A stretch of 64,000 nucleotides of DNA from Paenibacillus humicus NBRC 102415 (lineage in GTDB: Bacteria; Bacillota; Bacilli; Paenibacillales; Paenibacillaceae): assembly GCF_004000905.1 (NCBI RefSeq), contig NZ_BIMD01000005.1, forward strand, positions 62,001-126,000, given 5' to 3'. The stretch's first letter is position 1; each line of letters opens with the position of its first letter. The notes below the pieces were generated by a model. That model had not been told where the DNA came from, searched no databases, and worked only from the letters and a program-made list of their open reading frames with translations. Shown one piece after another: positions 27,178 through 35,692 of this stretch. A program made the position numbers and the translations under genes.

Positions 27178-28026
27178 TCACCTGCCCGAGAATGATTGCG
27201 AGTTCCAAAATTCCAGCGCCACTTCCCGATCAATAAGCCCCATCGTGTGCGCGTGCTTGTAGTACAGCTCCAGTCCCGCCTGCAGCTCCGGACCGAAATC
27301 ATAGCGCAGCCCCTCGAAATAAGCGGTCCAGTAGGCCGACGTGCCGCCGACGGATGCCATCGCCCGCTCCACGAGAGGCGTCAGATCCCGCAGGCTGCGC
27401 CGCCTGCTCTCCAGCATGTCGCGGTGCAGCTTGGCCAGACTGTCCGGGTGTTTGTCCACTGCGCCTCGGTCCGCCGCAACGACGGCGTAGGTCATGCCGA
27501 GTCCGGTCCAGCGATGCCATTCCTCGCCGAGATCCATCACTTCGAGCCCGTGGCCGAGCCACGACGCCTTGATCGCGCTGTCCCCGATCAGCAGGGCGGC
27601 GTCATGCTCAGCCAGCATGGCATGCAGGTCCGGTTCCATGATCGAATACTCCGGATTGCCGTCGTAACGCAAGGTCAAAATCATTTTGAGCAGATTGATG
27701 GAAGTCGCGGATGTGCGGGTCAAGGCGATCCGGCCGCGGAGCACTTCCTTCAGAGGTTTTTTCATGAACAGCAGGATCGATTGGACCGGTCCCACCGTGC
27801 CGACGGACAAGTCCGGCAGAAGCAGGTAGCGCTGCGGATCCATTCCGTAGATGAAGGACGATACGGCAGACGCCTCGAGCTCTCCGGCCTGCAGCATCCG
27901 GTTCAGATCGGACGGCACCTTCTTGACGATCGTATACGCTTCGTCGGCATCCGGTACGTAATGAAACATCGGCCATGCATTGGTGTAATCGATTCTCCCG
28001 ACGTTAATCGGTCCGCTGTGAGCCAT
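27178..28026 (-). CDS. mqnA: chorismate dehydratase MqnA (futalosine pathway)
   Basis: MqnA dehydrates chorismate to 3-enolpyruvylbenzoate, the first step of the futalosine route to menaquinone. The 282-aa protein has the family start VGRIDYTNAWPMF (about residues 9-21), LLLPDLSVG, the SRTSA-like ALTRTSATSINLL (about 101-113), and the LIGDSAI and DLGEEWHRWTGLGMTYAV segments (about 148-178). Three in-frame ATGs (28035, 28032, 28026) have plausible sites; the last is closest to family length. Overlap with ubiX indicates one operon. Confidence 0.88.
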   Translation of the reverse strand: MAHSGPINVGRIDYTNAWPMFHYVPDADEAYTIVKKVPSDLNRMLQAGELEASAVSSFIYGMDPQRYLLLPDLSVGTVGPVQSILLFMKKPLKEVLRGRIALTRTSATSINLLKMILTLRYDGNPEYSIMEPDLHAMLAEHDAALLIGDSAIKASWLGHGLEVMDLGEEWHRWTGLGMTYAVVAADRGAVDKHPDSLAKLHRDMLESRRRSLRDLTPLVERAMASVGGTSAYWTAYFEGLRYDFGPELQAGLELYYKHAHTMGLIDREVALEFWNSQSFSGR

Positions 28027-28660
28027 TGTCATCATCTCCCCATCTCCGGAACAAGTCGTGTTCCAGTCCCATCACGTCCATCAGCTTGCCGACCAGAAAG
28101 TCGACCAGGTCCTCCATCGTCCGGGGACCGTAATAGAAAGCCGGCATGGCCGGCACGATGGACACTCCCATGCGGGAAAGCTTCAGCATATTCTCCAAAT
28201 GAACCGCATGCATAGGGGTTTCCCTCGGCATGAGGATGAGCTTGCGACCTTCCTTCATCATCACATCCGCTGCGCGGGTCATGAGATTGTCGGAAGAGCC
28301 GTGCGCGACAGCGGACAGCGTTCCCATCGAGCAGGGCACGATCGCCATGCCTTGCACCCGGTATGAGCCGCTGGCGATATTGGCCCCGATGTCGCCATTG
28401 GGATAGAGCCGGAGCCGGCCTTCGGACAGCGCATCGCCGAACGCCAGCTCAAGGGCTTCCGTCCGCTTGGAGGCGTTCCAGCCCAGCTCTTCCTTCAGAA
28501 CCCGCCAGCCCGAATCCGTGACGACCAGCTGCACCTGCACGCGCGCGCGGAGCAGCTCCTCCACAAGACGGACTCCATAGACAGCCCCGCTCGCTCCCGT
28601 TATGCCGACGACCCAGCGCATAGGAGCTGCAGCATGCTTTCCTCCGGTATCTAGCTCCAT
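28004..28660 (-). CDS. ubiX: flavin prenyltransferase UbiX
   Basis: UbiX makes prenylated FMN, the cofactor of UbiD-type decarboxylases. The 218-aa protein has VGITGASGAVYGVRLVEELL (residues about 18-37, FMN-binding), VPCSMGTLSAVAHG (about 107-120) and MPRETPMHAVHLENM (about 143-157). It overlaps ubiA by ten bases. No ubiD is present in this window, so its decarboxylase partner must be encoded elsewhere; in the futalosine route a UbiD-like enzyme acts late, which fits this context. Confidence 0.95.
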   Translation of the reverse strand: MELDTGGKHAAAPMRWVVGITGASGAVYGVRLVEELLRARVQVQLVVTDSGWRVLKEELGWNASKRTEALELAFGDALSEGRLRLYPNGDIGANIASGSYRVQGMAIVPCSMGTLSAVAHGSSDNLMTRAADVMMKEGRKLILMPRETPMHAVHLENMLKLSRMGVSIVPAMPAFYYGPRTMEDLVDFLVGKLMDVMGLEHDLFRRWGDDDNGSQRTD

Positions 28661-29529
28661 GCCCGAATCACCGCCAGATCAAGGATGGTGAAGGCCAGCA
28701 TCGTTATGGCCAGCGCACCGTTCATCGTGAAGAACGCCGTCTGCAGGCGGCTCATGTCCGTCGGCTTCAGAATGAGATGCTCATAGAAAAGGATGCCTAG
28801 GGAAATGACGGCGCCGGCCAGGTACAGCCAGCTGAGATCCGTAATGACGAACAGCAGCAGGAAGCAGGCTGCCGTAATGACGTGGAACAGCTTCGCGATC
28901 GTCAGCGAGCGGTTGATCCCGAACCGCGCGGGAATGGAGTAGACCTTTTCCTTCCGGTCGAAATCAATGTCCTGAAGCGCATAGATCGTATCGAAGCCGG
29001 CCAGCCAGAACACGATCGCGACGTAGAGCACCCAGGCTCCGGGATGGAAGGAGCCGGTGACGGCTACCCAGCCGCCGAGCGGCGCCAGTCCGATCGTAAG
29101 CCCCAGAATGACGTGGCAGAGCCAGGTGAACCGCTTGGCGTACGAATAAATGACAAGGAAAAAGATGGCGATCGGCATCAGCTTCAGGCAGATCGGATTC
29201 AGCTGCGAGGCCGCGATGAAAAAGAGGACGAAGGAAAGGATGACGAAGAGCACAACCTCTCCTGTCTTCAACAGACCGGCAGGAAGTGCCCTCTTTTCCG
29301 TTCTCGGATTTCGCAGGTCGATCGCCTTGTCGATGAGGCGGTTCAGCCCCATCGCGGTGCTGCGCGCTCCGATCATCGCCAGCGTGACCCAGCCCGCCTC
29401 CGCCCAGGAGGGCAGATGCCCTTCCATGGTGACGGAGCCGAGCAGCATGCCCATATAAGCGAATGGAAGCGCGAAAATCGTATGTTCAACCTTGATCATT
29501 TCTAGAAAAATGCGGAGTTTGCGAATCAT
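28651..29529 (-). CDS. UbiA family prenyltransferase
   Basis: This 292-aa integral membrane protein attaches a polyprenyl chain to an aromatic ring. The first aspartate-rich motif is NRLIDKAIDLRNPRT (about residues 65-79) and the second is DIDFDRKEKVYSIPARFG (about 187-204), with eight or nine membrane helices around them. The ATG at 29529 overlaps the ubiE stop by four bases. Placed with hepST, mqnA and ubiX, it is probably the prenyltransferase of the futalosine branch (MqnP-like) rather than MenA, but sequence alone does not separate these. Confidence 0.9.
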   Translation of the reverse strand: MIRKLRIFLEMIKVEHTIFALPFAYMGMLLGSVTMEGHLPSWAEAGWVTLAMIGARSTAMGLNRLIDKAIDLRNPRTEKRALPAGLLKTGEVVLFVILSFVLFFIAASQLNPICLKLMPIAIFFLVIYSYAKRFTWLCHVILGLTIGLAPLGGWVAVTGSFHPGAWVLYVAIVFWLAGFDTIYALQDIDFDRKEKVYSIPARFGINRSLTIAKLFHVITAACFLLLFVITDLSWLYLAGAVISLGILFYEHLILKPTDMSRLQTAFFTMNGALAITMLAFTILDLAVIRAWS

Positions 29530-30245
29530 TTTCCTTCCGTCCCCTTCGTTCCGATATGCAGCGCTGCAATGCCCCCGGTGAGCGCATCCGCGCTCACCGA
29601 CTCCAGCCCTGTCTTGCGGAACAACTCCGTCAATCCATGCCTGTCTGGAAACTGCTTGAGAGAATCCGGGAGCCACTTGTACTGCTCGTACGACTTGGCG
29701 AACAGCTTGCCAAGCTGCGGCAGCAATTGCTGAAAATAGAAATAATAAATGCCCTTGAACGGCTGCCAGGTAGGTTTCGACAGCTCCAGGCAGACCACTT
29801 TGCCGCCCGGCTTCACCACCCGCTTCATCTCCCGCAGCACCTGCTCGAAGTCCGGAACGTTGCGCAGGCCGAAGCCGATCGTCGCGAAATCGAAGGAATC
29901 GTCGGGAAACGGCAGCTCCATCGCATTGCCGCGGACCAGCTCGATCTGATGTCCCCGCCCAGCCTCGACAACCTTGCGCTTGCCGACATCGAGCATCGCC
30001 TGGCTGAAATCCAGCCCGACGACACGGCCGGTCGCGCTCGCCTCGGCAATCGAAAGCGTCCAGTCGCAAGTGCCGCAGCAGAGGTCGATCGCGGTCTGGC
30101 CGGATTTCATATTCATTTTGCGCATGGTGAATTTCCGCCAGGCCTTATGCCGGCGGAAGCTCAGCACATCGTTCATCAGATCGTACTTGGGAGCGATCTT
30201 CTCGAAGACGCCGTGAACGTGTTTGGCTTTTTCATTCTGTTCCAT
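29526..30245 (-). CDS. ubiE: demethylmenaquinone methyltransferase
   Basis: UbiE/MenG methylates demethylmenaquinone with S-adenosylmethionine in the last step of menaquinone synthesis. The 239-aa protein has YDLMNDVLSFRRHKAWR (about residues 22-38), the SAM-binding AIDLCCGTCDWTLS (about 56-69) and FATIGFGLRNVPD (about 119-131). The ATG at 30245 follows AGGTGA. It lies nine bases after hepS, as in B. subtilis. Confidence 0.96.
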   Translation of the reverse strand: MEQNEKAKHVHGVFEKIAPKYDLMNDVLSFRRHKAWRKFTMRKMNMKSGQTAIDLCCGTCDWTLSIAEASATGRVVGLDFSQAMLDVGKRKVVEAGRGHQIELVRGNAMELPFPDDSFDFATIGFGLRNVPDFEQVLREMKRVVKPGGKVVCLELSKPTWQPFKGIYYFYFQQLLPQLGKLFAKSYEQYKWLPDSLKQFPDRHGLTELFRKTGLESVSADALTGGIAALHIGTKGTEGK

Positions 30246-30253
30246 TCTCGTTG

Positions 30254-31126
30254 TCACCTCATCTCGCCGGTCATTGGGGAAGTCGGTACGGCAGCCGCCA
30301 TCAGCCGGTCGCCGATCAGCAGCACTTCTTGCGCCAGGCGATCCGACTCGATGCGCCCAGCCAGCGTCCTGAACTTGTCTGCGCAAGCGGCAAGCTTGTC
30401 CGCCAGCAGCGTTTGGATCCGATAGCGCTCCATGAGGTCCCTGGCTGCGGCGGAATCCGGAGCGGACGGCTGCAGAAGCAGCTCCCGGTCCTCCGCGGCA
30501 CCAGCCTCGAGCACATGCCAGTAGCCCCAGCTTCCCGCGAGAGCATGCTCTTGAAGCGAACGAGACCATTCCTCCTGCAGGACTTCCATTCGCGTCAGCG
30601 TAAGCAGCAGCTCGTTCCAAAGGGGACGAATCTTTTCCTCCAACAAAATCGTAAAGCTGTCAAAGAGGATGCTGCGGATGCCGGCGTGCCGATCCAAATA
30701 TTCCTCCGCTGTCAGGGAATGGTCCTTGGCCTGCACGTACAGGCCGGTCTTGAGCCTGTTCGCCTCGCAGATCGAGCCGCTGAGGCGGCGGATCATATCG
30801 ATCTGGCCCGCACCGGCCAGCAGCTGGTAGAAGCGGCTGCTGAAATAATCGCCGGCCAGCACGCGAAGCTGGCGCTCGCGCATATCCTTGATGCCGCGAT
30901 CCCCGGCTTCGGTATCGACGCGGTCATGGGTGTCAAGCCCGAGCTGCACGAGAGAAACCGCAAGCGAATACAGCTCGCTTGCGGCAGCCGCAAACCTGTG
31001 CTGGCTGAGGAATCCGAACAGCAGGCGGATCCGGCTGTCGGGAAAATCCGGCAAGGCCGCGTGGCGCCTGATCATCTCATGGTCGATGTATTTGCTGGCA
31101 AGTTCAGGAATTCGGTATCGTGTCAT
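30254..31126 (-). CDS. hepS: heptaprenyl diphosphate synthase component I
   Basis: HepS is the non-catalytic subunit that sets chain length in the two-part heptaprenyl diphosphate synthase. The 290-aa, mostly helical protein shows the component I pattern, including LSQHRFAAAASELYSLAVSL near residue 41 (cited in part), VLAGDYFSSRFYQLLA (about 89-104) and LKTGLYVQAKDHSLTAEEY. It opens the operon hepS-ubiE-ubiA-ubiX-mqnA-hepT. Confidence 0.88.
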   Translation of the reverse strand: MTRYRIPELASKYIDHEMIRRHAALPDFPDSRIRLLFGFLSQHRFAAAASELYSLAVSLVQLGLDTHDRVDTEAGDRGIKDMRERQLRVLAGDYFSSRFYQLLAGAGQIDMIRRLSGSICEANRLKTGLYVQAKDHSLTAEEYLDRHAGIRSILFDSFTILLEEKIRPLWNELLLTLTRMEVLQEEWSRSLQEHALAGSWGYWHVLEAGAAEDRELLLQPSAPDSAAARDLMERYRIQTLLADKLAACADKFRTLAGRIESDRLAQEVLLIGDRLMAAAVPTSPMTGEMR

Positions 31127-31180
31127 CGGGTAAGCCTCCGAACATAACGGCCGATAGTTGACCGTTCAATAATCTAAACT

Positions 31181-31189
31181 ATTATACCA
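31181..31189 (-). promoter_or_regulatory. extended -10 promoter of the hepS operon
   Basis: On the minus strand TGGTATAAT is a perfect extended -10 element about 55 bases before the hepS ATG. The -35 region (GTGCTT at 17 bases) is weak, as is usual with extended -10 promoters. Confidence 0.6.
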
Positions 31190-31231
31190 CAATCGAATTG
31201 TTTAAGCACAGGCATCGCCGTCAAGACGGAT

Positions 31232-31765
31232 TCACTGCCTGCCGCCGGATTCGGCGGCCCATTCCGAATGGTAGGTAAGGCGAAGCCTCGACGCCCAAAG
31301 CTTGTTTTGGGACGGATTGATATCGCTCCAGTCCTTGAGCTGGTCCGCATTCATCCATGGATCCGCACGCCTCATATCCGCCGCTGCGAGCAGCGTGCCC
31401 CCGCTGTCCTCGACGCGCACCAGCAGGCGGCTGACATTGGCAGCCTGCACGAAGCTCAGGCCGGCCAGCTGGCGGATGTCGTCGAGCCAGTCGCTTCCTC
31501 CCGGAGCCGCTCCTCGCCCGTCAAGATCGATCTTGAGCACCGACCCGGTCCATTCCACCCTTGTAATCCGCCTCTTCAGGCTCATCGCGCTGAGCCGGTC
31601 CACCAGGCTGCCTTGATCCAGCAGAGCGGGCTGCTGGACGCGGAACACGGCTTTTTCCTTATCCGCGGCAACCCCGCCGGGCGAAGGGAAGATGGACAGC
31701 AACAGAACGGCCCCCAAAGCTGCGCAGCCGGCCGCAGCCAGCCGAATCCCGATTCCCGCACGCAT
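31232..31765 (-). CDS. hypothetical protein with signal anchor
   Basis: I do not recognise this 177-aa protein. It has a hydrophobic N-terminal segment (about residues 8-26) after two arginines, so it is probably secreted or anchored outside the membrane. The rest is soluble, with a segment RRITRVEWTGSVLKIDL (about 65-81) that looks like a beta strand pair of the kind seen in GerMN-like or lipoprotein folds. The ATG has AGGAGG nine bases upstream. It lies between mtrB and hepS, where B. subtilis has no equivalent gene. Confidence 0.65.
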   Translation of the reverse strand: MRAGIGIRLAAAGCAALGAVLLLSIFPSPGGVAADKEKAVFRVQQPALLDQGSLVDRLSAMSLKRRITRVEWTGSVLKIDLDGRGAAPGGSDWLDDIRQLAGLSFVQAANVSRLLVRVEDSGGTLLAAADMRRADPWMNADQLKDWSDINPSQNKLWASRLRLTYHSEWAAESGGRQ

Positions 31766-31950
31766 AAGCGCGCACCTCCTGCCCTATCGGCCTGAAGCGA
31801 CTGACGCTCCAAGCGCTTATGAGATCAGTATACGGGCAGCGGGCGCAAATCATGTCCAAGCTTCGGCTGCAATCGGCCTCTCCGGGCCATCAATGCCTAT
31901 TCCTGCCGGGTTTCATCGACGCTTAAGAGAATCCTCGTCTCCACATGGCA

Positions 31951-31973
31951 AAAAAAAACAGGCTCCCGCCTGT
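31951..31973 (-). terminator. terminator after mtrB
   Basis: A short 6-bp stem (31958-31963 with 31968-31973) is followed by nine T on the minus strand, four bases past the mtrB stop. No gene is seen in the 185-base stretch from here to 31766. Confidence 0.75.
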
Positions 31974-31976
31974 CCT

Positions 31977-32198
31977 TCATTCTCCGGCTTCGACCGTGCC
32001 GTACCGCGTCATGATCGTCGCGCGTCCGCGGATCTTGATCGCGGATGTATGATCCGTGAACTGGGCGATGAGGACTTCTCCCTTGTCCAGCTTCTCGGAG
32101 TGATGAAACTTCGTATCCGTTCCGCGAGTGAGACCGATGACGGTTACGCCTTGATCCTTCGCCTTGATGACAATGTAATCTCCTTCGAGAGCTTCCAT
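31977..32198 (-). CDS. mtrB: trp RNA-binding attenuation protein (TRAP)
   Basis: TRAP is an 11-subunit ring that, when loaded with tryptophan, binds (G/U)AG repeats and ends trp transcription early. The 73-aa product carries the conserved [20 protein letters not shown] (about residues 22-41) and [18 protein letters not shown], including the RNA-contacting lysines and the Trp-pocket residues. The ATG at 32198 has AGGAGG seven bases upstream; the one two codons earlier is too close. Its target array is seen before trpE at 21710-21763. B. subtilis mtrA (folE) is not next to it here. Confidence 0.96.
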   Translation of the reverse strand: MEALEGDYIVIKAKDQGVTVIGLTRGTDTKFHHSEKLDKGEVLIAQFTDHTSAIKIRGRATIMTRYGTVEAGE

Positions 32199-32289
32199 GT
32201 CCATGCCTCCTTCACTGTTCATTTCAGAAGCTTCTATCAAAAACTGCTCTCCCGGATACTCCAGGAAAGCAGCTCGCGATACATATGTA

Positions 32290-32366
32290 TGGTCGGAGTA
32301 ACAGGATTTGAACCTGCGACCTCACCCACCCCAAGGGTGCGCGCTACCAGGCTGCGCCATACCCCG
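32290..32366 (-). tRNA. tRNA-Pro(GGG)
   Basis: On the minus strand the 77 bases fold as a full cloverleaf: acceptor CGGGGTA with TACTCCG, D stem GCGC/GCGC, anticodon stem CACCC/GGGTG with loop TTGGGGT (anticodon GGG, reading CCC and CCU), T stem GCAGG/CCTGT, discriminator A and an encoded CCA end. It stands alone between mtrB and the HU gene. Confidence 0.95.
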
Positions 32367-32569
32367 ACAACATCGGTCTGCCTTGCGTCGGCTGCATTCG
32401 CGCTGCGGACATGCAATCCGCAAGAAGAAAAAGAATGAGTCCGGCTATCCTTCGCTTCGGCACAGGAACGATTATAGCATCCTCATGCAGGGGCTTGCAA
32501 CCGTTCTTGGGATCGTTCAGGGACTCTCTCTTGAACTCCTGTCCGGCCTTGAATCCGTCTCTGATCCGG

Positions 32570-32605
32570 AAAAAAATAAAACGTCCGAACGGAAGCATTC
32601 GGACG
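32570..32605 (-). terminator. terminator after the HU gene
   Basis: A perfect 8-bp stem (32582-32589 with 32598-32605) is followed on the minus strand by TTTTATTTTTTT. Confidence 0.9.
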
Positions 32606-32623
32606 GCTCCCTGCAAGGAGGGA

Positions 32624-32899
32624 TTAGCTGGATACGAGGTCTTTCAAGGACTTGCCCGGCTTGAAGGCAGGCGTCTTGCTCGCAGGGATTTCGATTTCTT
32701 CCCCCGTCTGCGGATTGCGTCCTTTGCGTGCCTGGCGTTCGCGAACTTCAAAGTTGCCGAAGCCGACAAGCTGGACTTTGTCTCCTGCCTGAAGGGCGTC
32801 GGAGATGGCGTCGAACACCGCGTCAACCGCTTTCGTCGCGTCCTTTTTGGACAGCTCGGTCAGCTCGGATACTTTGGCAATCAGATCGGTCTTGTTCAA
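32624..32899 (-). CDS. hbs: HU family DNA-binding protein
   Basis: HU is the main nucleoid protein; it bends DNA as a dimer. The 91-aa protein has [20 protein letters not shown] at the N terminus, the core [20 protein letters not shown] (about residues 45-64) and the arm ending [17 protein letters not shown] start at 32899 with GGAGG eight bases upstream gives the usual length; a GTG three codons earlier is the alternative. It lies next to mtrB as hbs does in B. subtilis (there with mtrA between). Confidence 0.96.
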   Translation of the reverse strand: MNKTDLIAKVSELTELSKKDATKAVDAVFDAISDALQAGDKVQLVGFGNFEVRERQARKGRNPQTGEEIEIPASKTPAFKPGKSLKDLVSS

Positions 32900-32983
32900 T
32901 GATCTCACCTCCCAATGGTACTAACCCTATCACTTGTTTTGCCGTTTCCTGCAAAAATATACCTTTTGTAGCGGAACAAACTT

Positions 32984-33012
32984 ATACTATACCAGCAACA
33001 AGAGGAATACAA
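32984..33012 (-). promoter_or_regulatory. sigma-A promoter of the HU gene
   Basis: On the minus strand TTGTAT (33007-33012) and TAGTAT (32984-32989) are 17 bases apart, about 85 bases before the HU start. Confidence 0.65.
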
Positions 33013-33076
33013 GATTATTTTTGGCCGGACAAAGCCCTTGGATAGCGGCTTAAAAACCGGTTTCAAAGAAGCGGAA

Positions 33077-34063
33077 TCAAGCCCTTTTGCGGTTCAGGTG
33101 AATGAATGTGATCGCCAGCGCGAGCACCAGCACGGCGCCCTTGATGAAGTCGTTGGAATAGTACGGAACGTTCATCATCGTCAGTCCGTTCAGCAGCACG
33201 CCGATCAGAACGGCCCCGAAAAAGGTGCCGACAATGTTAGGCCGCCCTTTGCCCAACACCGAATAACCGACGAAGACGGCCGCTACCGCTTCCATGAGGA
33301 TCGGAGCGCCGGCGCCGGACTGGCCGCTGCCGGTACGGGCTGCGAAGAGCAGACCGCCGATGGCCGCGAACAACCCCGACAGCACATAAGCCGCGGTGCG
33401 GATGCGCTTCACCCTTACGCCGGATAGACGGGCCGCTTCCTCGTTGCCTCCGGTCATTTCCATCTGGCGTCCGATCCGCGTGTATTTGAAAAAGATGAAA
33501 ACGGCGACGAAGGCGACGGCCATCAGCACGACCGGAACCGGGATGCCGAGCAGCTCGCCCTGCCCCAGCCACAGGAAGGACGAAGGAATCGTACCCGGAG
33601 CGGTCGAGCCGTCCGGCATGATCATGTTGCTGTAGATGGAATTGCCTTTGGTGAATATTTGCTGGATGCCCGAGACGATATACATCATTGCGAGCGTGGC
33701 GAGCAGATCCGGAATCCGCACCCTTACGATCAGGAGCGAATTGACCAGCCCTACCGCCGCTCCGAGCAGGAGCGAGCCGATGATGACGACTGCGAGCGGC
33801 ATCTGATACCAGACCATGAGCGCTGTCGAAAAAGCGATGACGATCGATACGGTCGAGCCGACCGACAGGTCGAAGCCGTCCACGGACAGTGAGAACGTGA
33901 CGCCGATCGCCACGAACGCCGTAATCGAAATCGCCCTCAAAATCGAGGCCAGGTTGTCGTACGTAAAGAAATGCTTGTCCCAAATGGAAAAGAAAATAAT
34001 GACAATGCCGATGACCAAAAGCGATCCATATTTGAAAATGAAATCGGCCGATCTGGAATTCAT
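33077..34063 (-). CDS. sugar ABC transporter permease (RbsC type)
   Basis: This 328-aa protein is a BPD_transp_2 family permease with about ten hydrophobic helices and the sugar-permease signatures SVDGFDLSVGSTVSIV (about residues 59-74) and GNEEAARLSGVRVKRIRTAAY (about 210-230, the cytoplasmic EAA-like loop, cited in part). It forms the membrane pore of a ribose/galactofuranose-like importer with the ATPase and binding protein next to it. It overlaps the ATPase stop by four bases. The sugar is not predictable. Confidence 0.92.
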   Translation of the reverse strand: MNSRSADFIFKYGSLLVIGIVIIFFSIWDKHFFTYDNLASILRAISITAFVAIGVTFSLSVDGFDLSVGSTVSIVIAFSTALMVWYQMPLAVVIIGSLLLGAAVGLVNSLLIVRVRIPDLLATLAMMYIVSGIQQIFTKGNSIYSNMIMPDGSTAPGTIPSSFLWLGQGELLGIPVPVVLMAVAFVAVFIFFKYTRIGRQMEMTGGNEEAARLSGVRVKRIRTAAYVLSGLFAAIGGLLFAARTGSGQSGAGAPILMEAVAAVFVGYSVLGKGRPNIVGTFFGAVLIGVLLNGLTMMNVPYYSNDFIKGAVLVLALAITFIHLNRKRA

Positions 34064-35574
34064 GCTGTTCCTCCTCTTCCTCCGCTGGCTTCAATGAGCA
34101 GCTCCTCCAGAGAGGCTTGCCCTCTCGGGAACTCCTTCACGATCGCCCCGTCATACATGACCAGAATCCGGTCGGCGATGCCGACGGCTTCCTGGAATTC
34201 GCAAGTCAGGTACAGGATCGCCTTGCCCTGCGCGGCCAGATTGCCGATGACGCGGAAGATATCGCTTTTGGCGCCGATGTCCACTCCCTTGGTCGGCTCG
34301 TCGAACAGATATACCGACGCTTCCGTCGGAATCCATTTGCCGATGCTGACCTTCTGCTGGTTGCCTCCGCTCAGCGTGGCGATGATCTGCTGGAAGCCCG
34401 CCGTCTTGATTCCCAGGGAAGAGATCAGGCCCGAGGCCGACTCCTCCTCCTTGCGCCCAGTCAAAAACCCGAGCCGCGTCCAGCGCTTCAAGGAAGGGAG
34501 GCTGAGATTGCGCAGGACGGAATCCGACGCGACAATGCCCTGCCGCCTTCTCTCCTCGGGCACGAGGGCGATTCCCGCCGCTACGGCGTCGGCCGGCTGA
34601 TTCAGCCTGAGAGGTCTACCGCCGGCGCGGATCGTTCCGCCGTCGACGGAATCCGCGCCGAAGAGAGCTCGGGACAGCTCGGTCTTGCCTGCTCCGACAA
34701 GCCCTACGACCGCGACGATTTCGCCGCTCCGCACCTTCAGGCTGACATCCTTCACCCGGCTCCCGCTCCGCAGTCCGTTGACATCGAGAACGACTTCGCC
34801 GATGTCCGCCTCCAGCTTCGGATACTCTTCCTCGAATTTGCGTCCGAGCATCGCTTCCACTACGCCTTCGGGAGTAAGATCCCTCTTGTCTGCGGTAAGG
34901 ACCCGCATGCCGTCGCGCATGACGGTGATGCGGTCGCTCACCCGGAACACCTCCGGCAGCCGGTGGGTGATGAAGATGATGCCGATTCCGCTTGCCTTGA
35001 GCCCTTCGATGACACGGAAGAGCCGCTCAGCCTCCTCCAGGCTGAGCGGCGCCGTAGGCTCGTCCAGAATGACGAATCGTGCGCGTTCCGTTAACAGGCG
35101 GGCAATGAGCACCAGCTGCTTCTCCGCAAGGGACAGCTCCCCGGCCGGCTTATGGAGCGGAAGCTCCACGCCGAGCCGCTGCAGCGCGGCACCGGCTTCT
35201 TCGGCCATCGCTTTCCAGTTCACCCATCGTCCCGCGCCGTTTGCCGCATGGCGGTCGAGGAGGATGTTCTCCGCCGTGCTGAGTGCCGGCACGATCGCCG
35301 TGTCCACTTCCTGGTAGACGCAGTGGATGCCCAGCGCCTTCGCCTCGGCCGGACCGCCGAGAACGACCGGTCCCCCGTCGATCTCCACGCTGCCCGAGTC
35401 GGCTCCGTACGCGCCGGAAAGTATTTTGATCAGGGTGCTTTTGCCTGCCCCGTTGGCGCCGAGAAGAGCATGGACCTCTCCTCCAGCCACCTCAAGGCCG
35501 GCGTCCTTCAATGCCGGAACTCCGGAAAAGGACTTGCATATCCCAGACATGCACAGCATGCTTGGCTGGCTCAA
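34060..35574 (-). CDS. sugar ABC transporter ATP-binding protein
   Basis: The 504-aa protein has two fused ABC domains as in RbsA/MglA. The first has Walker A GANGAGKST (about residues 38-46), signature LSLAEKQLV and Walker B FVILDEPT. The second has the degenerate Walker A VGLVGAGKTE (about 291-300), signature LSGGNQQKV (about 401-409) and Walker B YLFDEPTKGVD. It powers import with the RbsC-type permease. A 112-base gap of TTGCTTG-rich sequence separates it from the upstream binding protein gene. Confidence 0.94.
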   Translation of the reverse strand: MSQPSMLCMSGICKSFSGVPALKDAGLEVAGGEVHALLGANGAGKSTLIKILSGAYGADSGSVEIDGGPVVLGGPAEAKALGIHCVYQEVDTAIVPALSTAENILLDRHAANGAGRWVNWKAMAEEAGAALQRLGVELPLHKPAGELSLAEKQLVLIARLLTERARFVILDEPTAPLSLEEAERLFRVIEGLKASGIGIIFITHRLPEVFRVSDRITVMRDGMRVLTADKRDLTPEGVVEAMLGRKFEEEYPKLEADIGEVVLDVNGLRSGSRVKDVSLKVRSGEIVAVVGLVGAGKTELSRALFGADSVDGGTIRAGGRPLRLNQPADAVAAGIALVPEERRRQGIVASDSVLRNLSLPSLKRWTRLGFLTGRKEEESASGLISSLGIKTAGFQQIIATLSGGNQQKVSIGKWIPTEASVYLFDEPTKGVDIGAKSDIFRVIGNLAAQGKAILYLTCEFQEAVGIADRILVMYDGAIVKEFPRGQASLEELLIEASGGRGGTA

Positions 35575-35612
35575 GCTTCATCCCTCCCGTTCATCGATCT
35601 GGTTGCAATCTT

Positions 35613-35692
35613 CCTTGCTTGTACCCTTTCTTGCTTGTCTGTTCTATGTTTGTTTGTTGCTTGCTTGTTCGTTGCTTGCTTATCCCTTAATT
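35613..35692. repeat. TTGCTTG-rich low-complexity tract
   Basis: The gap between the binding protein and ATPase genes is made of imperfect TTGCTTG, TTGTTTG and GTTGCTTGC units. It is not an exact tandem array and forms no strong hairpin. It looks like slippage-generated DNA. Confidence 0.6.

Noticed and set aside
35613-35692. CRISPR or exact tandem repeat array
   Set aside because: The TTGCTTG units are irregular, with no constant repeat and spacer lengths.
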